Shown one piece after another: positions 21,109-28,175 of a stretch of DNA of 64,000 nucleotides. The notes below the pieces were generated by a model, which worked only from the letters and a program-made list of their open reading frames with translations, was not told the origin of the DNA and made no database searches. The position numbers and the translations under genes are program-made. Within the stretch, counting starts at the first letter, position 1, and every line of letters starts with the position of its first letter. Source of the stretch: an uncultured Halomonas sp. (GTDB taxonomy: Bacteria; Pseudomonadota; Gammaproteobacteria; Pseudomonadales; Halomonadaceae); NCBI RefSeq assembly GCF_947493865.1, contig NZ_CANLTC010000003.1, positions 62,001-126,000 on the forward strand. The letters are read 5' to 3'.

Positions 21109-22356
21109 CTAGATAGCGCTGCCCATTTCAAAGATGGGCAAATACATGGATACGACAAGTCCGCCCACCATCGTTCCCAATACCACAATGATAAGAGGCT
21201 CGAGCAACGAGGTCAGGGCATCGACCTTATTGTCGACCACTTCTTCATAGAAATCCGCCACCTTGTTGAGCATTGCATCCAGCGAACCGGCTTCTTCGCC
21301 GATGCTGACCATCTGGATCGCCAGCACGGGAAACAGGTTGGTGCTGCGCATGGCGTAGTTGAGGCGCTGACCGTTGGAGACATCCTCGCGGATCTGAAGA
21401 ATGGCGCGCTCGTAGACCTTGCTGTCCACGGCGCCGGATGCGGTCTCCAGGGCTTCGACCAGGGGCACGCCGGCGTTGAAGGTGGTTGCCAGAGTACGCG
21501 CAAAACGCGCCACGGAGGATTTGTCGATGATGTCACCGAGCACCGGCAAATGCAGCATGAACTGGTGCACCTTGTAGGTGAAGGCGTCGGAACGCTGCAT
21601 GGCCTGTCGCATGGCCAATAGGCACAGCATCAAGCCGCCCAGGGCAAAGTACCAGTAGCTCTGGGCTGCTGCGGATAGGGCGATAGTCACTCGGGTCATG
21701 GCCGGGAGTTCAGCGCCGAATCCGGCAAACATGCTCTCGAACTGCGGCACCACCTTGATCAGCAGGAGCGCGGTGACACCAATGCCTACCCCGATGACCG
21801 CAACCGGATAGTACATGGCCTTGCGAACCCGAGCCTTGAGGGACTCGATTTTCTCTTTGTAGGAGGCCACTCGCTCCAGCATGCGATCCAGGGCGCCGGC
21901 CTGCTCGCCGGCGTGAACCATGTTGGTGAATAGCCGATCGAAATGACGTGGATGCTTTCGCAGCGCCTCAGAAAAGCTGGCGCCGGCGGCGACATCCTCT
22001 GCAAGTTGCTGAACAAGCTCCCGCATCGCAGGCTTTTGCAGGCTCTCGCCGACCACATTGAAGGCTTGCAGAACCGGCACGCCGGCGCGAATCATGGTGG
22101 CCATCTGGCGTGCGAACAGCATCACGTCCCGAGGGCCGACCCGCCCACGGCCGCCAAGCAGGTTACTTTTTCGCCGCAAGTTCTTGATCAGGATACCCTG
22201 CTTGGCGAGTTCCTGTTCCACCTCGCTTTTCTGAGCGGCAACCTGTTCGCCCTTGATCGACTTGCCTTGATCGTTCTTGCCAGTCCAATACCAACGATGG
22301 AGCTTGGGCTGCTTCCGCGGCTTATAGTGCCGTGCCGCCCTTACGGTAGTAGCCAT
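21109..22356 (-). CDS. pilC: Type IV pilus inner-membrane platform protein PilC
   Basis: T2SSF-family platform protein on which PilB acts to assemble pilin. It has 415 residues with two repeated T2SSF domains and three hydrophobic segments (near 185, 235 and 390). Motifs include FARQMATMIRAGVPVLQAF and its repeat FARTLATTFNAGVPLVEAL. The C-terminus LPIFEMGSAI has the normal family ending. The TAG stop is formed by the CTAG next to MITE-A copy 1. pilB lies 136 bases upstream. Confidence 0.96.
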   Translation of the reverse strand: MATTVRAARHYKPRKQPKLHRWYWTGKNDQGKSIKGEQVAAQKSEVEQELAKQGILIKNLRRKSNLLGGRGRVGPRDVMLFARQMATMIRAGVPVLQAFNVVGESLQKPAMRELVQQLAEDVAAGASFSEALRKHPRHFDRLFTNMVHAGEQAGALDRMLERVASYKEKIESLKARVRKAMYYPVAVIGVGIGVTALLLIKVVPQFESMFAGFGAELPAMTRVTIALSAAAQSYWYFALGGLMLCLLAMRQAMQRSDAFTYKVHQFMLHLPVLGDIIDKSSVARFARTLATTFNAGVPLVEALETASGAVDSKVYERAILQIREDVSNGQRLNYAMRSTNLFPVLAIQMVSIGEEAGSLDAMLNKVADFYEEVVDNKVDALTSLLEPLIIVVLGTMVGGLVVSMYLPIFEMGSAI

Positions 22357-22492
22357 GACGTTTTCCCTGTGTATGCGTATTTTTTTAGTGTCGTTCTAGG
22401 TCGTTGCCCGAACGTACATTTTTTCTACTGCTTGATTGCTGACGAACTGCGTATAAGTATAAATATAAATAGTTGATCGAAGTCAGACGAAT

Positions 22493-24307
22493 CTAGTTTT
22501 TCGTGACGCGATTGATTTCCTCGAGACTGGTGACGCCCTCAAGGACTTTCAGCAAACCGCTGCGGCGCAAGTCTGCATATCCTTCTTGCCGCGCCTGAGC
22601 ATCGAGCTCCAGCGAATTGCCCTGCTGCATGATCAAGTGGCGCATTTCATTGCTGATGGGCACCACTTCATAGATACCGACACGCCCCTTGTAGCCGAGC
22701 GTGCAGTGGCGACACTCTCCTGGTTGGTAGATTGTCGTGACGTTGAGATCCTCTTCCGTGAGCCCTTCCTTAACGAGGACGTCACGAGGAATCCTTGCCG
22801 CTCGCTTGCAGTGTGGGCAAAGCTTGCGTGCCAAGCGTTGAGCGATAATCAACGATATTGAGCTGGCGATGTTGAATGAGGCGATACCCATGTTATTCAA
22901 ACGTATCAGGGTTTCGGCCACGGAGTTGGTATGTACCGTTGAAAGTACCAGATGGCCTGTCTGTGCTGCCTTGATGGAGATCTCGGCTGTTTCCAGATCG
23001 CGAATTTCGCCGACCATGATCACGTCCGGGTCCTGGCGCAGAAAAGCACGCAGGGCACTGGCAAAATCGAGTCCTATCTTGGGGTATATGTTGACCTGAT
23101 TGACCCCGGCGACCTTGATTTCCACCGGGTCTTCCGCAGTCGAGATGTTTCGCTCGACGGTATTGAGGATGTTCAATCCGGTATATAGCGTGACGGTCTT
23201 GCCGCTACCTGTCGGCCCGGTGACCAGAATCATGCCTTGGGGCTGGGCAAGAGCATGCTCGTATATTGCCTTTTGCGCTGGTGTGAACCCCAGGGCATCT
23301 ATGCCCAGTTGTGCCGAAGACGGGTCGAGAATACGCAAGACAATCTTTTCACCGTACACCGTCGGCAGCGTATTGACGCGAAAATCGATCGATTTTCCAT
23401 TCGGCAGCTTGAGCTTGATGGCGCCATCTTGAGGCAAGCGGCGCTCGGAAATATCCAGGCGAGCCATGACCTTCATGCGGGCTGCGATACGCCTGCGCAG
23501 GTTGAAGGGAGGCTGCGAGACTTCCAGTAATATACCGTCTATGCGAAAGCGTATGCGGAAGCTTGATTCGTAGCTTTCGACATGAATGTCCGAAGCGCCG
23601 CGCTGAATCGCATCCTGCAGCAGCTTGTTGACGAACTTGATGACCGGCGCGTCGTCGCTAGCGGTGGCGGCCGTGTTTTGCCTGGACTCAAGAGCCTCCT
23701 CGTCGGATACCATTCGGTTACCCTCGTCGGCGAGGGCCTCCATGGCATTTTCGGATTCCGCCTGAGACAAATAACTTTCCAGCGCCGGAATTAGCTGGTC
23801 GATCGAGGCCAGTACCGCTTCAACATTCAGACCTGTCGCAAACTGCAACTCATCGAGTAGTGCCAGAGTGGAAGGAAAGGGCACCGCAACCGTGATGTGA
23901 TAAGCGGTACGCTTGAGCGGCATAATCTGGTGCTTGCGCAAAATCCGTTCGGGCATATCGCTGGGGGAGGGAAGCGCTGTCAATGGCAACGCATCGAGGT
24001 CGACGACAGGCAAGCCGTATTCCCGCCCAGCGGCCAGGGTCGCATCTCGCGCCGGCAGCATATCGTGCTCGATAACATACTGTAGCAACGAGATGCCGTT
24101 TTCATTGGCCTGCCGCTCGGCGTGATGAGCTGTGCCGGGGTCAAGCAGGCCGTCGTCGACCAGCCGTTTCGCAAACCCCTGCAACCCTTCCGCGCCATGC
24201 AGCGAGCCGAACGGTGACGAAAGCCCATTCGATGAGCCCTCGCGTTCGCCATTCGCGTGGGGAAATGAATGCAGGGAGGAAAAAGGTGGTTGGTGCGACG
24301 TAGTCAT
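22493..24307 (-). CDS. pilB: Type IV pilus assembly ATPase PilB
   Basis: Hexameric ATPase powering pilus extension. It has 604 residues. A low-complexity N-terminal tail of about 35 residues is followed by the T2SSE N-domain (40-180). The ATPase core has Walker A GPTGSGKT (364-371), an Asp box in the DPDVIMVGEIRDLETAEI stretch and the His box. Zinc-binding pairs CPHC (about 500) and CRHC (about 528) are typical of PilB/GspE. It heads the reverse-strand pilB-pilC group and is divergent from pilA. Confidence 0.96.
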   Translation of the reverse strand: MTTSHQPPFSSLHSFPHANGEREGSSNGLSSPFGSLHGAEGLQGFAKRLVDDGLLDPGTAHHAERQANENGISLLQYVIEHDMLPARDATLAAGREYGLPVVDLDALPLTALPSPSDMPERILRKHQIMPLKRTAYHITVAVPFPSTLALLDELQFATGLNVEAVLASIDQLIPALESYLSQAESENAMEALADEGNRMVSDEEALESRQNTAATASDDAPVIKFVNKLLQDAIQRGASDIHVESYESSFRIRFRIDGILLEVSQPPFNLRRRIAARMKVMARLDISERRLPQDGAIKLKLPNGKSIDFRVNTLPTVYGEKIVLRILDPSSAQLGIDALGFTPAQKAIYEHALAQPQGMILVTGPTGSGKTVTLYTGLNILNTVERNISTAEDPVEIKVAGVNQVNIYPKIGLDFASALRAFLRQDPDVIMVGEIRDLETAEISIKAAQTGHLVLSTVHTNSVAETLIRLNNMGIASFNIASSISLIIAQRLARKLCPHCKRAARIPRDVLVKEGLTEEDLNVTTIYQPGECRHCTLGYKGRVGIYEVVPISNEMRHLIMQQGNSLELDAQARQEGYADLRRSGLLKVLEGVTSLEEINRVTKN

Positions 24308-24719
24308 GATGTTTCGCTCGGCGATTTGTTCAGCGGTTCCCTAACATGCGGCTCAGATGTTGGCTTGGCCTGAAAGCCGCGAAGCAGTTGCGGTGGTGTT
24401 TGTGTATTTCTATTTATCGGCATATCTGCCTTCAGGATTAGTTTTACGTTGTAGCTTTTTGTTGCCAACAAGAGGGAGGCTAATTTAATAAATACAGTTC
24501 TATTTTTTAGCTTAATTCATGAAAAATACAAAATTTTTGGCTCTCGCCTGTGCGGGTATGGAAGTCAGTAACCAAGCAGTTTTTCCAGTGCTGGAAAACG
24601 CGGATAAGTCTAAAGATTACCGGGTCTTGGTCGATAGCCTGAATATGAGCCTGCCATCCTGGAGAAGCTTCCTGGCAGGGCCGGCACACAACATGATGGT
24701 TAATACACGGGGAGTGACA
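24308..24719. other. pilB-pilA divergent intergenic region
   Basis: This 412-base region separates divergent pilB and pilA and should hold both promoters. The half nearest pilA (24420-24520) is AT-rich. I see no convincing sigma-54 site: TGGCCTGAAAGCCGCG near 24370 has correctly spaced GG and GC but otherwise fits poorly. The pilA frame is open without a stop from ATG 24519, giving 67 extra codons with no family resemblance. Confidence 0.5.
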
Positions 24720-25217
24720 ATGAAAAGGGCAATGAGAAGGCAGGGTGGTTTCACCTTGATCGAGCTGATGGTCGTGGTGGCGATCATTGGAGTGCTCGCA
24801 GCGGTGGCGATACCGCAGTATCAGAATTATGTGGCGAAGTCTCAGGTCAGCCGAGTCATGGCAGAAACGGGGCAGCTTCGCACCTCTGTCGAAAGCTGTA
24901 TTCTGGAAGGCCGTACAGTTATTGGTGATGGCGCGGGTGAATGCGATCCGGGTGCAACAGGCTCTAACCTCCTAACGGGGGCAAGTCAGACTACATACTC
25001 ATTACCGGCAGGCACGGGGGTTCCTACGGTTACGAACCCTCTGACTTCAACTGCGACTATTATCTCTACTTTCGGTAATAACGCAGCAACAGTCCTTACA
25101 GATAATACTGCAAAAACATTGACTTGGACGAGATCTGTGGATGGAAGTTGGACGTGCGAAACGACGGCTGATGCGAACCTCGCTCCCGGTGGTTGTCCTG
25201 TAAGAGCAGCAGAATAA
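24720..25217 (+). CDS. pilA: Type IV major pilin PilA
   Basis: Type IVa pilin of 165 residues. The start ATG 24720 is chosen by its GGGGAG site five bases upstream and by the short class III leader [10 protein letters not shown]. PilD would cut after Gly-Gly, leaving F1 and the invariant E5 in [17 protein letters not shown], the assembly helix. Four cysteines follow, in SCILEG, GECDPG, WTCETT and GGCPV. The last pair could close the C-terminal D-loop, and the first pair is extra. The mature globular domain is rich in Thr, Ser and Gly. It is monocistronic and divergent from pilB. A small hairpin, TGGCCG...CGGCCA at 25245-25264, may end transcription. Confidence 0.92.
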   Translation: MKRAMRRQGGFTLIELMVVVAIIGVLAAVAIPQYQNYVAKSQVSRVMAETGQLRTSVESCILEGRTVIGDGAGECDPGATGSNLLTGASQTTYSLPAGTGVPTVTNPLTSTATIISTFGNNAATVLTDNTAKTLTWTRSVDGSWTCETTADANLAPGGCPVRAAE

Positions 25218-25406
25218 ATTGATAAATATCAGATTGTTTATTAATGGCCGGCATTTGTCGGCCACATACTGCGAGTGAAGAAAACAATTAAGCCACATGA
25301 GTTCCTGTTCAACTTGCTCCCTTCTTAGCTTATCAACTATTTTGAATACATTGTTTAGCATCGATTCCCATAAAAGAAAATGAAGCAAACTTAGAGGTAC
25401 GCACAC

Positions 25407-25676
25407 ATGGCTATTTTTTCCGTCAATTACGATCTTCGTCTTCCTCAGGAATACGCCGAGTTTTATCAGGCCCTGGAGACCTATCCCCACATCCACGCTA
25501 TGGATTCCTGCTGGCTGATCGAAGCCGACGCAGAAGCGGGAGAGATACGCGATGCGTTGATGCCATACCTTGCGGGCGGAGATGCACTGTTCGTCAATCG
25601 CGTCAGCGATGGCTGGGCGGGGGCAGGAACGCAGTGCGGGCAGTGGCTGAACCAGCGGATCGCGCAGCACGCGTAA
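25407..25676 (+). CDS. Small Cas2-fold-like (SinR-type) protein of unknown role
   Basis: 89 residues. The N-terminal FSVNYDLRLP, then a helix, then CWLIEADAEAGEIRDALMPYL and DALFVNRVSDGWAG, resemble small ferredoxin-like Cas2/VapD-fold proteins often labelled SinR family. The early Asp after a Tyr is where Cas2 nucleases hold their catalytic Asp. No cas genes or CRISPR repeats occur nearby, and no obvious antitoxin precedes it. The gene stands alone between pilA and a convergent unknown gene. The function is unknown; the fold is inferred from pattern only. Confidence 0.6.
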   Translation: MAIFSVNYDLRLPQEYAEFYQALETYPHIHAMDSCWLIEADAEAGEIRDALMPYLAGGDALFVNRVSDGWAGAGTQCGQWLNQRIAQHA

Positions 25677-25730
25677 AGTGCCAATCTGCCGCGGCAGGGA
25701 CGCCGCAACCATCAAGCTTCCAGTGATTCT

Positions 25731-26039
25731 TCAATAAAGCGCCTGCTCCTCGGTTACTACCTCCTTCAACACATCCAGATACAACTTATCCGCTTCGGAG
25801 TGCTCGCTCGGGTCTTCGGGAATGTGGGTGCTGGTAGTATCGGATATCTCGTTGGCGATTCTCGCCAGCAACTCCTGCTCGCTGACGTAATCACCTCCTG
25901 CATTCTCGCCCCGCTCACGATAGGCGCGTCGCGCAATCTCGAGGGACTGTTCGAGAATCCGCGGGTCCTGCAGCAGCTTCTTGATGAAGTGCCTCAACTC
26001 GTTGATCACACGCACTTTCTGCATTTCGGAACTGGCCAT
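25731..26039 (-). CDS. Hypothetical 102-residue helical protein
   Basis: I do not recognise this family. The protein is acidic and apparently all-helical, with heptad-like segments (VINELRHFIKKLLQDPRI and EQSLEIARRAYRERGE), no membrane segment and no signal peptide. A GGGAG site precedes ATG 26039. It ends 54 bases from the convergent 25407-25676 gene. Codon use looks like a genuine gene. Its upstream side faces the nested MITE at 26188. Confidence 0.6.
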   Translation of the reverse strand: MASSEMQKVRVINELRHFIKKLLQDPRILEQSLEIARRAYRERGENAGGDYVSEQELLARIANEISDTTSTHIPEDPSEHSEADKLYLDVLKEVVTEEQALY

Positions 26040-26191
26040 GACAAGGGCTCCCGGGCTGGAGGATTATAGTGCGACGATAGCATGCCCGAGCCTCGACCGT
26101 CAGTTGCCAATGCACTGGGATGTTGGAGCGGGCCAGAGGTCATGCCCATGTATCAGGCAAGACACCCATATGCTCGGTGTTGATACATTAG

Positions 26192-26510
26192 GGGCTGTTG
26201 ACGTTTCATCACGAACCGCGTTGCTGCGCAACCCGAAGGGCTGGGACAGTTTTTGTCCGCTGCGGTGTTAGGCTTTGTCTGAGAAGTCGACGAGCGATGG
26301 CCAGACAAGGCAAAAATCGACGAAAAGACGGAGTTTACGCGGTGTAAATGAGTACTTTGAGTCGATTTTTAACGCTGTATGGGCGAGCGCAGGCAGTTTT
26401 CAGACATAGCCTAGTCGTCGTTCATTTGGAATAACCAAACCTCTCTCCTCCTGCCTTGCCCCGAATAAAAACTGGCGCCAGCGCGACCGTGAACGAAAGG
26501 TCAACAGACC
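26192..26510. mobile_element. MITE-A copy 2, internally deleted and interrupted by MITE-B
   Basis: The ends GGGCTGTTGACGTTTCAT and the complement of CGAAAGGTCAACAGACC match MITE-A copy 1 with some mismatches. They are bounded by TTAG (26188-26191) and CTAG (26511-26514), both YTAG. Compared with copy 1 it lacks about 85 internal bases, between the TTGCTGC-like sequences that flank the gap. It is split at TTAG/TCGTCG by the MITE-B insertion 26271-26411. The order of events is readable: MITE-A first, then MITE-B. Confidence 0.82.
26271..26411. mobile_element. Intact MITE-B nested in MITE-A copy 2
   Basis: About 141 bp with imperfect 15-bp terminal inverted repeats, GGCTTTGTCTGAGAA and GGCTATGTCTGAAAA. 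Comparison with the uninterrupted MITE-A copy 1 (GCGTTAGTCGTCG) fixes the insertion point and shows a TA (or TAG) duplication, as in IS630/Tc1-type or TNA-target elements. The interior is one long imperfect palindrome (AAAAATCGAC...GTCGATTTTT, with TTTAC and GTAAA at the tip). There is no ORF. Confidence 0.82.
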
Positions 26511-26514
26511 CTAG

Positions 26515-26732
26515 TCTCAGTTTCACTTCCGTAACATCAATAATGCGGAAAAAGGTTCTTGTTTTGCCTCCCATCTCGTAGAATCGAATAATGCTTTCTT
26601 GTACGCATAAATAATGAGTTTCATAGTAAAAAAAGAGAGCGCTACTACCCTGCTTTTCCTGATCCGACAATCCAGGTGGCGCCTCGACGCCCCCTACGCC
26701 GGCCCGTGCCGCGTAAACGAGGAACCTATTTG
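26515..26732. other. Intergenic region upstream of the Lap-like export operon
   Basis: 218 bases between MITE-A copy 2 and the TolC-like gene. It is AT-rich up to about 26640, then GC-rich. The promoter of the exporter operon should be here. TTGCCT and AATAAT near 26570-26600 have 17-base spacing but are weak. A reverse-strand open frame (26422-26670) crosses the MITE border and does not look like a gene. Confidence 0.4.
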
Positions 26733-28166
26733 ATGCGGTTGTTTTTACCCACGCACTCCTTACTTACTTTTACCTTTACCTTTTTACTCCCCACCCTCGT
26801 CGAGGCGGCCCCGGGCGTGGAATCACTGCAGGAAGCCGTGCAGCAGGCGGTCACGCAAAACCCGGAGGTACGAGTCAGTTGGCACGATTTCCAGGCGGCC
26901 ATGGACGAGGTGGACATCGCGCGAGGCGGGTATTTCCCCAGCATCGATATCAATGCCGGTGTGGGGCGCGAGTATCGCGGCAGGGATGATCGAGACAGCT
27001 ACAATTCGAATTTCAGTGAGATAAGTCTGACCCAGATGCTATGGGACGGCTTCGCCACCGCCAGCGAGGTCAAGCGTCTCGATCGCGCCAAGCTTGCCAG
27101 CTACTACGAGTTGATGCGCACCAGCAACGAGGTGGCATTGGATGTTGTGCGCGCCTATCAGGACGTACGCCGCTATCGGGCGCTGGTTCGTCTGGCCAAG
27201 GAGAATTACGCCAAGCATCTCCAGGTCTACGATCAGATCGAGCAGCGGGCAAGCTCCGGTGCAGGTCGCCGGGTCGATCTCGAACAGATCGACGGTCGCC
27301 TGGCTCTGGCGGAATCGAACCTGCTGACGGAGGCTACCAACCTGCACGACGTCAGCGCACGGTTCCAGCGTCTGGTGGGTGTACTTCCGGCGGACACCCT
27401 GGCGCCGATACCGGATTTCGATGAGCGCCTGCCGGAGTCGATCAATGCCGCGGTGCGGGCCGCCTTCGAGGGTAACCCGGGCTTTCACGCCGCGATCGAG
27501 AATATCGAAGCCGCTCGAGCGGAGACCAGGGGCGCCCGCGCTGCCTTTCACCCGCAGCTGGATTTTCGCGCCCGCACCGGTACAAACAACGAAGATGGAA
27601 TCAACGGCCGCTACGACGAAGGAGCCGTCGAGATTGTCGCCAGCATGAATCTGTACCGAGGTGGCTCGGATCTGGCGTCCTATCGTCGTACCAGCGATCT
27701 GGTCGACCGGGCCAAGAGCCTGCGGGACAAGGAGTGCGTGGATCTGCGTCAGGCCACTACCATCGCCTACAACGATGCACGACGCATCACCGAGCAGCTC
27801 GATTATCTCAATCAGCATCGGCTTTCGATCGGCCGGGTGCGGGGCGCCTACCAACAGCAGTTCGATATCGGTCAACGCACACTGTTGGACGTGCTGGACT
27901 CCGAGAACGAGTATTTTCAGGCCAGCCGTGCCTACGAGAATGCGGATTTCGATCTGGCCCTGGCCCAAGCACGCATTCTGGCGGCCATGGGACAGCTGTT
28001 GCCAGCACTCGACGTCTCACGGCGCGGTATGCCGACACTTGCCGAACTCGGCAGCGACGGTGTTGCCATTGATGCGGATGCCATCTGTCCTGGCCCGACA
28101 CCCTCAGGTGACACTCTGGACACGCTGATCTCAGACCTGAGAAGCAGTCCGCGCTTTGATCGATAG
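26733..28166 (+). CDS. TolC-like outer-membrane factor of the Lap-type type I secretion system
   Basis: Outer-membrane channel for type I export (LapE/TolC/AggA family). A GAGGA site nine bases before ATG 26733 sets the start, and the upstream extension from 26676 lacks family character. It has 477 residues. A signal peptide (MRLFLPTHSLL...VEA, about 25 residues) precedes two OEP repeats of long helices, the first beginning SLQEAVQQAVTQNPEVRVSW. RTLLDVLDSENEYFQASRAY is the conserved segment of the second repeat. It is followed after nine bases by the ABC exporter. Confidence 0.92.
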   Translation: MRLFLPTHSLLTFTFTFLLPTLVEAAPGVESLQEAVQQAVTQNPEVRVSWHDFQAAMDEVDIARGGYFPSIDINAGVGREYRGRDDRDSYNSNFSEISLTQMLWDGFATASEVKRLDRAKLASYYELMRTSNEVALDVVRAYQDVRRYRALVRLAKENYAKHLQVYDQIEQRASSGAGRRVDLEQIDGRLALAESNLLTEATNLHDVSARFQRLVGVLPADTLAPIPDFDERLPESINAAVRAAFEGNPGFHAAIENIEAARAETRGARAAFHPQLDFRARTGTNNEDGINGRYDEGAVEIVASMNLYRGGSDLASYRRTSDLVDRAKSLRDKECVDLRQATTIAYNDARRITEQLDYLNQHRLSIGRVRGAYQQQFDIGQRTLLDVLDSENEYFQASRAYENADFDLALAQARILAAMGQLLPALDVSRRGMPTLAELGSDGVAIDADAICPGPTPSGDTLDTLISDLRSSPRFDR

Positions 28167-28175
28167 AGACGCCTC

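Noticed and set aside
24355..24390. Sigma-54 promoter for pilA (TGGCCTGAAAGCCGCG)
   Set aside because: GG and GC spacing is right, but the rest of both boxes departs from consensus and it is more than 330 bases from pilA.
25407..25676. CRISPR-associated cas2
   Set aside because: No other cas gene and no repeat-spacer array in the window; only a general fold resemblance.
26422..26670. 82-codon reverse open frame at the MITE-A copy 2 border
   Set aside because: Half of it is MITE sequence and the remainder has no recognisable feature.
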